From the NCBI RefSeq assembly GCF_034531395.1, contig NZ_JARVCO010000012.1, positions 1,116,001-1,180,000 on the forward strand: a stretch of DNA of 64,000 nt, given 5' to 3'. The notes under the pieces are model-generated. The model was not told the DNA's origin. It saw only the letters and a list, made by a program, of their open reading frames with translations, and made no database searches. The translations under genes and the position numbers were made by a program. The stretch comes from Pontiella agarivorans. Its GTDB lineage: Bacteria > Verrucomicrobiota > Kiritimatiellia > Kiritimatiellales > Pontiellaceae. This document shows positions 10,896 to 19,635 of this stretch, piece after piece (positions within the stretch are counted from its first letter, which is position 1; every line of letters starts with the position of its first letter).

Positions 10896-12314
10896 ATGAA
10901 AAAGTTGGTCATTCTGATTTTCCTGTCTGTTGGTTTTTTTGCTTCGAATGTCTGCGCCGAGCGCACTGATGAATCAACTGTATTGCCGAACATTATTTAT
11001 ATTCTGGCAGATGATTTGGGATATGGGGATTTGAGCTGTTACGGGCAAAAAAAGTTTCAGACGCCGAATATCGATGCGCTCGCTGAGAAGGGGATGACGT
11101 TTACGCAGCACTATTCTGGCAGTACAGTTTGTGCGCCATCTCGATGTTCTTTATTGACGGGACTGCATCAGGGGTATGCCGCAGTACGCGGTAATCTGGA
11201 GCGTCCGCCGGAAGGGCAGATGCCGATGCTGAAAGGCACGTATACCATGGCTGAGCATCTGAAGAAGGCCGGATATAGAACCGGCATATTCGGAAAGTGG
11301 GGGCTTGGATATCCGGGAAGTACAAGTGATCCATTGAACGTCGGGTTTGATCGTTTTTACGGCTATAATTGCCAGTATATGGCGCACAGCTATTATCCGG
11401 CATGGCTTTGGAGCGATACCGAGCGCGATTTCCTCTGGGGAAATGTCGGTTCGTTTCACAAGGATTATGCGCCGGACTTTATTCATAAAGAGACGTTGGA
11501 CTTCATTCGCGAAAACAAGGACCGCCCGTTTTTTGTTTATTATGCACTCGTGCAGCCGCACGCGGATATGATCGCGCCGGAAGAGTATATGAATAAATAC
11601 CGCGGGAAATATCTTCCGGAAAGTTCGTATGATGGAGGTTATTACTGCGCTCAGCCGGAAGGGCACGCCGCGTTTGTGGCCATGGTCGATATTATGGACA
11701 CGTATGTCGGCGAAGTGATGGTTGAGCTTGAAACGCTGGGCATTGCACAGCATACGCTGGTGATATTCGCGTCCGATAACGGAGCGCACAGTACAGGTGG
11801 ACACGATGCGGCCTACTTTAATTCGACTGGCGGATTTCGTGGTAAAAAGCGTGATCTCTATGAAGGCGGTGTGCGGGTGCCGATGATTGCAACTTGGCCG
11901 GGGAAAATTAAGGCCGGTTCGGAATCGGACCATATTTCCGCATTTTGGGATTTCCTGCCGACGGTAGCGGAGATCGTGAAGGTCCCGCTTACGGTTAAGA
12001 CGGATGGTATTTCCATACTGCCGACGTTGCTGGATCAACCGGGACAGCAACGTCATGATAACCTGTATTGGGAGTTTCACGCACGCGGCGGGCGCGTTGC
12101 GTTGCGCAAAGGCAAGTGGAAAGCAGTACGTTATAATGTGACTCAAGATCCTGATTCCACCTTGGAGCTGTATGATCTGTCGACCGATCCGACCGAGTCT
12201 CGCAATTTGGCGGGTCTATATCCGGAGGTTGTGGCTGAAATGGATGCAATTATCCGTAAGTCCCGCACCCCGTCACCACACCCGGAATTCAACTTTCCGT
12301 CCCTGAAAAAATAA
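10896..12314 (+). CDS. Secreted S1-family sulfatase (arylsulfatase type)
   Basis: Hydrolyses sulfate esters, probably on a polysaccharide-derived oligosaccharide. 472 residues with a signal peptide (residues 1-21, cut near VCAE). Metal-site motif NIIYILADDLGYGDL comes first, then the formylglycine-generating motif C79-A-P-S-R83 followed by SLLTG, which is the Cys type needing a maturase. Later come GKWGLG, the metal motif FASDNGAH and the region RGKKRDLYEGGVRVPM. The C-terminal subdomain is complete (WKAVRYN ... LYDLSTDPTESRNLA). It directly follows the symporter and precedes a decayed symporter piece and a XylR-type regulator. No formylglycine-generating enzyme gene lies in this window. The exact substrate is unknown. 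Confidence 0.95.
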   Translation: MKKLVILIFLSVGFFASNVCAERTDESTVLPNIIYILADDLGYGDLSCYGQKKFQTPNIDALAEKGMTFTQHYSGSTVCAPSRCSLLTGLHQGYAAVRGNLERPPEGQMPMLKGTYTMAEHLKKAGYRTGIFGKWGLGYPGSTSDPLNVGFDRFYGYNCQYMAHSYYPAWLWSDTERDFLWGNVGSFHKDYAPDFIHKETLDFIRENKDRPFFVYYALVQPHADMIAPEEYMNKYRGKYLPESSYDGGYYCAQPEGHAAFVAMVDIMDTYVGEVMVELETLGIAQHTLVIFASDNGAHSTGGHDAAYFNSTGGFRGKKRDLYEGGVRVPMIATWPGKIKAGSESDHISAFWDFLPTVAEIVKVPLTVKTDGISILPTLLDQPGQQRHDNLYWEFHARGGRVALRKGKWKAVRYNVTQDPDSTLELYDLSTDPTESRNLAGLYPEVVAEMDAIIRKSRTPSPHPEFNFPSLKK

Positions 12315-12516
12315 GGTCGCTTTGGTCGGGCTGAGGGCGACCGCGCGAGCCCTGCTCCTTACAGGAGTTGAACTGATTGCGTCATTGGTCGAAATTGTTC
12401 ATTTCCATATGCGAATCACAGACCGCATGGTGGGCATTCTGATTCCGTTTATTACAGGAGGCTTGGTGGTCTTGATGCGAAATAAAAAGGACGGTAGGAC
12501 TGGAATTAAGGTTTGA
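12315..12516 (+). pseudogene. Decayed 3' fragment of a second SSS symporter
   Basis: The frame from 12313 to the TGA at 12516 encodes a segment that matches the C-terminal part of the intact symporter upstream (its ~10500-10620 region). LTGVELIASLVEIVHFHMRI corresponds to LTGVGFLQPLIEFVGAHMRI without gaps, then TDRMVGILIPFI corresponds to SDLMVGILVPFI. Nothing of the N-terminal ~450 residues remains and there is no ribosome site. It sits exactly between the sulfatase stop and the regulator, so it is best read as the scar of a tandem duplication or of a deleted symporter gene. Confidence 0.75.
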
Positions 12517-12537
12517 TTCCTGCGAAAAGACAGATGC

Positions 12538-13710
12538 ATGGCACATAATTCAAATATTCCTAACATTGCTATTCTGGTTGATACTGCAACCGGCTGGGGG
12601 CGGCGAGTGGTTCGTGGCATTCTCTCCTATGTTCATGAACATGGGCCATGGCATGTATGGGTTAAGGCTGCTGACCGGGAAAGCATTCATGACCTGCCTC
12701 CAGGATGGAAGGGCGATGGGGTCATTGCGCGTATCTCCAATCCGGGCATTGCGAGTAAATTGAAAGACAGCAGTCTTCCGGTGGTTAATGTTTCCGGGGT
12801 GCAGATTCATGATTTTCTTTCGCCGCGCGTTACGACGGATACGAAGGCCGGGGCACGGATGGCCATGCAGCATTTTATGGATCGGGGATTTAAAAACTTT
12901 GCCTATGCAGGTCCTGTTGTTCAGCCGGTGGTTGAACGGCATCTATGTGCTTTTGAAAGGGTGCTGACAGACGAAGGGTTTCCCTGTCGGACCTGCCCGA
13001 TATCGCTTGAGGATGAAACACGTGCTTCGGATGAGATTCAGAGGGAGCTTTGGAGCTGGTTGGTGTCATTGCCGAAGCCGGTGGGCATTCTGACCTGGGG
13101 GGCAGCGATCGGGCGTAATATTATTGATGCGTGCTTGCATGAAAATATATCCGTTCCGCATGATGTGGCGGTGCTGGGTGGAGATTTTGACGAGCTGCTG
13201 TGTGAAGCATGTTATCCGGCACTTTCCGGAATCGTTACACCGGCCGAGCAGACTGGCTACAAAGCGGCGCAGCTGCTGCATGAGATGATGCAGGGGAAAA
13301 CGGTGTCGATGCAACCGATCTATATTCCGCCCAGCGGGGTGGAGAGCCGGTTGTCGACCGATACCGTGGCTGTGGCGGATCCCAGGTTGGTTGAGGTGAT
13401 GGATTTCATGCGGAAGCACGCGTATGAAGAAATTAGTGTTGCTGATGTGCTGAAGGCGGTGCCGATGGGACGTCGTGTGCTTGAGCGGAAGTTTAAGCTG
13501 GTATTCGGGCGAACTCCATTGGAGGAAATACGCCGGATGCGAATTGATAAAGCCCGAAAACTTTTGGCCGAAACAGACCTGTCTATGCAGGAAATTGCGG
13601 AAGCATGCGGGTATGCCACATATAATTATCTGACTCAGATTTTTAAGCGGGTAACCGGGGTTTCGCCTTCGGTCTATCGGAAACAGCAACGTGGCTGGAG
13701 GGATGTATAG
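12538..13710 (+). CDS. XylR-type AraC-family transcriptional regulator
   Basis: 390-residue one-component regulator. Residues ~8-265 form a LacI/periplasmic-binding-like sensor domain (NIAILVDTATGWGRRVVRGIL near the start, then GGDFDELLCEACYPALSGI), and residues ~285-385 form an AraC DNA-binding domain with two helix-turn-helix units (ISVADVLKAVPMGRRVLERK and MQEIAEACGYATYNYLTQIF). This layout is that of Escherichia coli XylR, which binds a sugar in the N-terminal domain. By position it probably controls the symporter/sulfatase pair upstream in response to a sugar. The ribosome site is weak. Confidence 0.92.
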   Translation: MAHNSNIPNIAILVDTATGWGRRVVRGILSYVHEHGPWHVWVKAADRESIHDLPPGWKGDGVIARISNPGIASKLKDSSLPVVNVSGVQIHDFLSPRVTTDTKAGARMAMQHFMDRGFKNFAYAGPVVQPVVERHLCAFERVLTDEGFPCRTCPISLEDETRASDEIQRELWSWLVSLPKPVGILTWGAAIGRNIIDACLHENISVPHDVAVLGGDFDELLCEACYPALSGIVTPAEQTGYKAAQLLHEMMQGKTVSMQPIYIPPSGVESRLSTDTVAVADPRLVEVMDFMRKHAYEEISVADVLKAVPMGRRVLERKFKLVFGRTPLEEIRRMRIDKARKLLAETDLSMQEIAEACGYATYNYLTQIFKRVTGVSPSVYRKQQRGWRDV

Positions 13711-13876
13711 GCTGGCAGAATGATGCGGTTTATGGTTAGCAATGTGATTCTCGGAGCTGTGGTTCCGTATTTTCGAACGCCAATGTGTCGACAGAAATTC
13801 AGACGTTATGTTCGGAAAATCCGGAAAATTTAATTTTCTGATACATTCTACGCAGAACGGATTGGGGTTTTCCGGT

Positions 13877-13921
13877 AAAAGCAAAAGGCGCCGCCGCTTT
13901 TGCGGGACGCCTTTTGCTTTT
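13877..13921 (-). terminator. Strong hairpin terminator between regulator and purM
   Basis: A 14-base inverted repeat (AAAAGCAAAAGGCG / CGCCTTTTGCTTTT) flanks a GC-rich loop. It has T-runs on both strands, so it can end both the minus-strand purM transcript and any plus-strand read-through from the regulator. Confidence 0.85.
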
Positions 13922-13935
13922 TCCAGAGATTGGAA
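13921..13935. repeat. TTCCA-N5-TGGAA palindrome, purM 3' end
   Basis: TTCCAGAGATTGGAA, between the purM stop codon and its terminator. One of 16 copies of this spaced palindrome in the window (see findings). Confidence 0.7.
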
Positions 13936-13938
13936 GAA

Positions 13939-14976
13939 TCAGTTGATCAATACCGATTTTCCGGAGCCTGGAACAACTTCGCCGATGATGAGGGCTTCCT
14001 GATTGCTGGCTTTCAGGATTTCGAGGGTGGAATCGACATCGTCTTTAGCAACCATGATGACGTAGCCGATGCCCATGTTGAAGACGCGGAACATTTCTTC
14101 GTGATCCACATCGCCTTCTTCTTCGATGAATTTGTAGATGGCCGGAACTTCCCAGGTGGAGCGGTCAAACCGGGCATCGAGTGTTTCGGGCAGTACCCGC
14201 GGTACGTTGTCGTAAAGCCCGCCGCCGGTAATATGCGCCATGCCGTGCACATCCACCTTTTCGAGCAACGCCATAACGGGATGCAAAAAAGAGGAATGGA
14301 TGGCCAGCAGCGCATCCTGGAAGGTGACGTCCGTGCCCGGAACCATATCATCCAGCTTTTTGCCGGCTTTTTCAAAAATCACTTTGCGGGCCAGGGAGTA
14401 GCCGTTGGTCTGCAATCCAGTGGAGGGCAGACCGATCAAAACATCGCCTTCGGTAATTTTTTCGCCGGTAATCACTTTATCGCGCTCGACGGTACCGACG
14501 ATGGTGCCGACAAGGTCGTATTCACCTTCCGGATAGAGGCCGGGCATTTCAGCAGTTTCTCCGCCGAGCAGGGCGGCGCCGTTTTCGCGGCAGGCTTTGC
14601 AGAAGCCGCTGACGACTGCTTCGAAAACTTCCGGAGCCAATGAGGCGGTGCCGAGGTAATCGAGGAAGAAGAGGGGTTTGGCGCCCTGAACGAGAATGTC
14701 GTTGGTGCAGTGATTCACCAGATCCTGACCGACTGTGTTGTGAATGCCGGCCATATTGGCGACTTTCAGTTTGGTGCCGACACCATCGACGGAGCTGACG
14801 ATCAGGCTGCCTTCGCCCGGCGATTTAAACAGGCCGCCAAAGGAGCCGATTTCGCTGACGACACCCTCGGTATTGGTGGAGGCCACGTCTTTTTTGATGT
14901 TCTGCAGCGAGCCCATCATGACATCGATATCTACACCGGCTTCGGCGTAAGCTGATTTTTTCTTGTCTTCACTCAT
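13939..14976 (-). CDS. purM: Phosphoribosylformylglycinamidine cyclo-ligase (AIR synthetase)
   Basis: Fifth step of purine synthesis: ATP-dependent closure of FGAM to aminoimidazole ribotide, in the cytosol. 345 residues, normal length. Motifs of the PurM/AIRS fold are present: YAEAGVDID at the start, SSVDGVGTKLKVA (substrate/ATP loop), NHCTNDILVQGAKPLFFLDY, GGETAEMPG and, later, HITGGGLYDNVPR. AAGGGAT precedes the ATG. No other pur gene adjoins it. Confidence 0.97.
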   Translation of the reverse strand: MSEDKKKSAYAEAGVDIDVMMGSLQNIKKDVASTNTEGVVSEIGSFGGLFKSPGEGSLIVSSVDGVGTKLKVANMAGIHNTVGQDLVNHCTNDILVQGAKPLFFLDYLGTASLAPEVFEAVVSGFCKACRENGAALLGGETAEMPGLYPEGEYDLVGTIVGTVERDKVITGEKITEGDVLIGLPSTGLQTNGYSLARKVIFEKAGKKLDDMVPGTDVTFQDALLAIHSSFLHPVMALLEKVDVHGMAHITGGGLYDNVPRVLPETLDARFDRSTWEVPAIYKFIEEEGDVDHEEMFRVFNMGIGYVIMVAKDDVDSTLEILKASNQEALIIGEVVPGSGKSVLIN

Positions 14977-15065
14977 TAAAGCATCCCTTTCTGAAAAATA
15001 ATGCGCGGATTAAACCCTCATACGCCTTTTCAAACAAGCCTCTTGGAGCAATTATTGGTAATAAA

Positions 15066-15135
15066 TTGCGCAAAGGCGCAGAGGTGCAAAGCTTGTTGGA
15101 TTGGATACTTGGCGACTTAGCGTCTTTGCGCGAGA
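15066..15135. repeat. Intergenic 'gcgcaaaggcgcagagg' type repeat
   Basis: A 70-base stretch with GCGCAAAGGCGCAGAGGTGC at one end and CGTCTTTGCGCGAGATTA at the other, imperfect inverted arms around an AT-richer centre. A related copy lies at 43650-43716 and a weaker one near 46460. Its form matches the short non-coding inverted repeats often found between genes in environmental bacteria. Confidence 0.55.
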
Positions 15136-15918
15136 TTATCCAATGATTATGGGATCGGCGTCAATTTCCGAGCATTGGATGTCCACGCCGGCTTCCAGTG
15201 CCTTTTTGAGGATTTTTCCAAAGGTTGGAAGATAGCCCCGTTCGGTGTTGGTGTGTTCGCACAGAATCACATGAGAGCCGCCCAGCGTGGCGGCCAGCAC
15301 GTTATGGTGGCTCATTTCCCCGGTGAGGTAGCAGTCGGCTTTGACGCCTTTGAAGGCTTCGGTCCCGGCCCCGGCGCAGAGGGCAACGGTTGAAATCGGG
15401 GTGTCTTCAGCGGCAGAGGCGATCCGGACCGATTTGAGCCCGAGGTGTTTTTTGATCCGCGCGGTCAGCGTTTTCAGTTTCACCGGTTTTTTAAGCTCCA
15501 CCAGACGCCCTTGGCCCGCATCGGAGTTTTCCAAGGGGTGGAGAACCGAAACGTCGCCGTCGCCTACGCCATCGGCCAGCCAGTCATTTACACCGCCGAT
15601 TACGGCATCCAGTGCGGTGTGGGGAGAATAAACCGCGATGTTTTTCTGAATCAGCTTCATGACGGTGCGGTCGTAGGCATTTCCGGCAGAGAGCCGTTTT
15701 GCACCGTGAAAGAGAATCGGGTGATAAGCGATGATCAGGTCTGTTTTTCCTGCAATCGCTTCATCCGCGACGGCTTCGGTCAGGTCGATCGTCAGCAGGA
15801 TTTTTTTCACGTTCCGCGGTTTGAGCGGATGGATCAGCAGTCCGACGTTATCCCACTCTTCCGCCAGATTCAGCGGGGCGATATTTTCCAAGATCTGTAT
15901 GACGGTTTGTAATTTCAT
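15136..15918 (-). CDS. NIF3/YbgI-family dinuclear metal protein
   Basis: Cytosolic member of the NIF3 (DUF34) family, which binds two metal ions in a toroidal hexamer; annotated elsewhere as GTP cyclohydrolase I type 2-like, but the physiological role is unsettled. About 260 residues from ATG 15918 (MKLQTVIQILENIAP); an upstream ATG at 15936 would add six residues that the family lacks. Start motif LAEEWDNVGLL and metal ligands YHPILFH, PHTALD and CEHTNTE are all visible. It precedes purM on the same strand, with a repeat between them. Confidence 0.92.
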   Translation of the reverse strand: MKLQTVIQILENIAPLNLAEEWDNVGLLIHPLKPRNVKKILLTIDLTEAVADEAIAGKTDLIIAYHPILFHGAKRLSAGNAYDRTVMKLIQKNIAVYSPHTALDAVIGGVNDWLADGVGDGDVSVLHPLENSDAGQGRLVELKKPVKLKTLTARIKKHLGLKSVRIASAAEDTPISTVALCAGAGTEAFKGVKADCYLTGEMSHHNVLAATLGGSHVILCEHTNTERGYLPTFGKILKKALEAGVDIQCSEIDADPIIIG

Positions 15919-16029
15919 GAGCCGAGTATTGCACATGAGATTTTGTCTTAAAAAGTGAAATGTGCCGGTGGTACCTTGTAAATTTTTCTGTTCGTTTTAG
16001 GATTTCCGCACACTAACCAAGGAGACGTA

Positions 16030-16365
16030 ATGAAAAAATGGAAGTGCGAAGTATGCGGTTACATTCATGATGGGGATGAAGTCTGCGATACCTGCCCGAA
16101 ATGCGGGGCTCCGGCTGAAAAATTCACCGCACTGGATGAAAAGGCGGCGGGATTGATTGAGCGTTCGCGTCATACGAATGCCCTGCATGCGCAACTGATT
16201 GATCTCGCGCGCCAGATTGAACGGGTCTGTGAAGACGGTATCGAAGATGCGCTGGATCCGGGATGCGTTAACGTGTTCGAGCAGTGCCTGAAAATGTCCT
16301 ACCTGCAGATGAAGCTGGCGATGACCGAAATGCAGGGCCACATGGGCAAAGGGAAGTGGGGATAG
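16030..16365 (+). CDS. Rubredoxin-like iron-binding protein with helical tail
   Basis: 111 residues. Residues 1-32 form a rubrerythrin-type rubredoxin domain with C6-x2-C9 and C22-P-K-C25-G-A-P, which should bind one iron (or zinc); C19 is extra. The rest (residues ~40-105) is helical, rich in Met near the end, and matches no enzyme I know. AAGGAGA lies directly before the ATG. In anaerobes such small proteins usually act in electron transfer or oxidative-stress defence; that role is inferred here. Confidence 0.85.
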   Translation: MKKWKCEVCGYIHDGDEVCDTCPKCGAPAEKFTALDEKAAGLIERSRHTNALHAQLIDLARQIERVCEDGIEDALDPGCVNVFEQCLKMSYLQMKLAMTEMQGHMGKGKWG

Positions 16366-16377
16366 CATAAAATAGAG

Positions 16378-16397
16378 GGGCATCGGCTTCGATGCCC
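16378..16397 (-). terminator. Hairpin ending the beta-helix gene
   Basis: Perfect 8-base stem GGGCATCG/CGATGCCC with a 4-base loop between two convergent genes. On the minus strand it is followed by a T-rich stretch, so it probably terminates the large minus-strand gene. Confidence 0.65.
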
Positions 16398-16410
16398 GAC
16401 TTCACCGTCT

Positions 16411-19400
16411 CTACGGGCCGGGTGGTTCGGAACCGTAGACTTCGTAGAAACGGGCATCGGCATTCGGGGCCGTGAATTCGATGTCAATCCGGCCATCGCC
16501 GGGATAGGGGGTGGCGGTGAATCCGGTGAGGTTGGTGAACGGTGAGCTGATGAGGTCCGGGGTTTTCAGAATGCCGATGGAGAGCGTGAAGGAGTTGCTT
16601 GCGGCGTTATAGGTCAGGAAGGGCCGGTCGAGCGCCAGTGCCTGAAATGCAGCTTCGGTATATAGCCCGTAAACTTCCGGGCTATCCGTGACATTGGATT
16701 CCCCCTGGGCAATTAGATTTTGCCGGCCGGAAGGTGACAGTATGGTCTGCATGCCGGCGGCGATGGGATCAAAGCCGACAGGAAAGACGGTTGCAGCATC
16801 ATAGATACTGCCCGGCAGTAAATATGCGGGGTCGGTCAGGGAAAGATCTTCACCGACCAGCCAGCCATTGAATTCGACCGCGCCAATATCGAGTCGCGGT
16901 GTAACGGCCATGCCGCTTCGCATCACACGCGGCATACCCCGCTGATCCTCGTTGGGGGTATTTTCATCGGCAACTCCAGTGTCGATGGCGGAGGAACCCA
17001 TCAGCGGGGGCATCGTTTCGGTGAGACCGCCATAGTTTCCAAGCGGAGCCAGCAGGGCCGGTCCGTCGATAATATTATGAGTGCCTGAATAGCTTCCGGT
17101 AATCCCGACGGTGGTATTGCTGCTGTTCAAGTTTCCGACGGCCAGAACATGATTCAGTTCAGTTGTGCCGGCCAGATTGTAGATGCCGCCATAACCCTGA
17201 TAAGCCCGGTTTGTGGCAATGGTGGTGTGCTGAGCGCGGAGGACTGCGTTTGAATTATAGATCGCCCCGCCGTGCCTGACGGCAATGTTATCCGCTATCG
17301 TGACATGATCCAACTCCAGCGTATCGGTATGTAAATAAAAACCTCCGCCGTCCATTGTGGCCCGATTATGCGCGACCGTACTGCTGCTGATGTCTGAAGC
17401 ACCTGCGTTCAAGTAGAGCGCACCGCCTTTGCGTGAGGCGTGGTTTCCGGCTAAGGTGCTTTGGGTCAAGTTGAGTGAGCCCGGGGATGCATTCAGGTAG
17501 ATTCCACCGCCTGCTCCGGCGGTAAAATTCTGCGAGACGGTGGAGGTTGCGATGGTGAAGGCGGCGGAGTCGCTGTATATACCACCGCCTGCGCCTGAAC
17601 TGCTTGAGATCCGGTTGCCATTAACGCTTGAATTCCGGACAGACACGGAACCCGCTGCTGCATATATGCCGCCGCCATTTCCCAACGTGGCGGTGTTTAC
17701 ATGGATGGCTGTATTGCTGATGGCGTGGTTGCCTGCCGCAAGATAAAGCCCGCCGCCATTGCGCGCGGCGTTGTTTTCAACCTCCGAATCAGAAATGTCG
17801 AGCGAACCATCCGCAAGATAGAGGCCTCCTCCGCCTGTTACGGCGGCATTATTTTCCAGCTGCAGGGCCTGCAGGTTGTGGCTGCCTTCGCGGATGAATA
17901 CACCTCCGCCGCCGCGGATATCGATTGCATTATTTGCACTGTTGTCTGAAATGACCGTGTTGGTGAGGGTTGAATCGCCGCTGTAGATATAAAGGCCGCC
18001 GCCTATGGTATAGGCATAATTGTTGGTGAACAGAGAATCCTGAATGAGCAGGGAGGCCGTGTTGGTCGGCCCATAATGAGCCAGGCCGGCTCCGGAAGAA
18101 GCCGAATTGTTCTTAAAAATAGAGTTGTTGATTATGAGGTCACCCTGATTTAAGAGGGCTCCACCCAGGCTGCCCCAGTTTCCGGTGAGCGTTGAGTTGT
18201 TGAGGGTGAGGGCGGCATTTGGGAGGATGGAAATTGCACCGCCACCGTTACCTACGCCCTGAGCCCAACCGTTGCTCAGAATGAGTGAATCGAACCGGTT
18301 CGTTGTATTGCTGTATATACCGAAAATACGATTGCTGTTCAGTACTCCATTTCCATCGATGATCATGCCGCCGGGAAGGGCGGAGGCATCAATCGTGACG
18401 CTTTCAGTTACATCGAGCCGTCCGTTCGTCAGCAGAATAGTTTGATTCTGCAACGCTGGATCGAACGTGATTTTTGAAAAGGCGACCGCAGAGTTATAGT
18501 CGACGGCATCGCGCAGGGAAACGTTGGAGGTTGCAATACCATCGTTTTCATCGGTAGTAGTATTCACCACCAGTTGCTGGATTTCCACCGCTCCTATATC
18601 GATATGGGTTCCAGATATCCGCGGAGCATCGCGTTGATCGACAGCAAGGGTATTTGCACGGCTATATCCGCCATCAATGGCCGGCGAACCCGGCAGCGGT
18701 GGCATCGTGATCGTTTCACTACCGTAGAAGCTCGGAGCCGCGAGCATGGGGGCTCCATTAATTAAATTATGCGTTCCAATCACAACACTGGGCGAGTTGT
18801 TATAGTTGGCGCTTGCTCCGCCATACCCAATGTTATTCGCAATGATGGAATTATAGGCTGTGATAAATCCTTGATTGTAAACGCCCACGGAATTAGCCCC
18901 ATAACCGACATTTTCAGCGATCGTGCAACTATACAATTTGAGCCCGCCATCGATCGCTGATATCGCACTTCCATAGCCACCCGATGTATTCAAGGCAAAG
19001 GTTACGTTGCTCATGATGGAAGGGGAAGAGTCGAGCGATAAGTATCCTCCGCCGGCAGCATCGGCATCATTATTGATGACGGCCGAATTCACCAACGTAA
19101 AATCTCCTCCTCCGATGGCGATGCCTCCGTCGCCACTGGTTTCTGCTGTATTCTCTTCAATCAGCAACTGCTTGCCGACGATGGCTCCACTGGCAGAAAA
19201 TATGCCTCCTCCGCGATATTGCGCGCTATTAGCACGTAGGTGGGTCTTATTCAGTTCAACAGAACCGCCCACGTTATAAATTCCGCCTCCGATGCCATAT
19301 GCATCCGTTATATAATTCCCATCGATAAGGCAGTCGTTCAGATTCAGCGTGCCGTACCCATTGTAAATGCCGCCGCCCGCTTCCCGCGCCCGGTTCGAAG

Positions 19401-19584
19401 ATAGCGAGCAGTTTGTTAAATTAAGGATGCCTTGTTTATTATAAATGGCTCCGCCGTTTATCGCGACATTTCCATTTAGGTTACAATTATTAAGCTTGAG
19501 GGTTGCGTATTGTAATAAGATGGCACCTCCCTGCGTGTCTAAGGCTCGATTTCGGCCACGCAAGATCAGCGAGTCAATCGTCAC
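16411..19584 (-). CDS. Right-handed beta-helix protein, downstream part of an interrupted gene
   Basis: 1057 residues from a GTG, without its own signal peptide or ribosome site. It is in the same frame as the 653-residue reading frame upstream and separated from it by one TGA (19636-19638), so it is the C-terminal portion of one ~1730-codon gene. It holds many parallel beta-helix turns of the form GGGIYNxxGxLxLxxxxxxxN, in two arrays separated by a segment ending SLRDAVDYNSAVAFSKITFD, each closed by SPAIDGG/SSAIDTG ... DQRGMPRV ... DIGAVE (choice-of-anchor Q type). The C-terminus (FTAPNADARFYEVYGSEPPGP) is a short beta-sandwich. An extracellular adhesin, or a polysaccharide-binding or -lyase scaffold, is likely; no catalytic motif is visible. 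Confidence 0.75.
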   Translation of the reverse strand: MTIDSLILRGRNRALDTQGGAILLQYATLKLNNCNLNGNVAINGGAIYNKQGILNLTNCSLSSNRAREAGGGIYNGYGTLNLNDCLIDGNYITDAYGIGGGIYNVGGSVELNKTHLRANSAQYRGGGIFSASGAIVGKQLLIEENTAETSGDGGIAIGGGDFTLVNSAVINNDADAAGGGYLSLDSSPSIMSNVTFALNTSGGYGSAISAIDGGLKLYSCTIAENVGYGANSVGVYNQGFITAYNSIIANNIGYGGASANYNNSPSVVIGTHNLINGAPMLAAPSFYGSETITMPPLPGSPAIDGGYSRANTLAVDQRDAPRISGTHIDIGAVEIQQLVVNTTTDENDGIATSNVSLRDAVDYNSAVAFSKITFDPALQNQTILLTNGRLDVTESVTIDASALPGGMIIDGNGVLNSNRIFGIYSNTTNRFDSLILSNGWAQGVGNGGGAISILPNAALTLNNSTLTGNWGSLGGALLNQGDLIINNSIFKNNSASSGAGLAHYGPTNTASLLIQDSLFTNNYAYTIGGGLYIYSGDSTLTNTVISDNSANNAIDIRGGGGVFIREGSHNLQALQLENNAAVTGGGGLYLADGSLDISDSEVENNAARNGGGLYLAAGNHAISNTAIHVNTATLGNGGGIYAAAGSVSVRNSSVNGNRISSSSGAGGGIYSDSAAFTIATSTVSQNFTAGAGGGIYLNASPGSLNLTQSTLAGNHASRKGGALYLNAGASDISSSTVAHNRATMDGGGFYLHTDTLELDHVTIADNIAVRHGGAIYNSNAVLRAQHTTIATNRAYQGYGGIYNLAGTTELNHVLAVGNLNSSNTTVGITGSYSGTHNIIDGPALLAPLGNYGGLTETMPPLMGSSAIDTGVADENTPNEDQRGMPRVMRSGMAVTPRLDIGAVEFNGWLVGEDLSLTDPAYLLPGSIYDAATVFPVGFDPIAAGMQTILSPSGRQNLIAQGESNVTDSPEVYGLYTEAAFQALALDRPFLTYNAASNSFTLSIGILKTPDLISSPFTNLTGFTATPYPGDGRIDIEFTAPNADARFYEVYGSEPPGP

Positions 19585-19635
19585 TTCTGTGGATGAACCA
19601 TTGATCGTGAAAAAGGTAGATCGTGATGGATTTGT

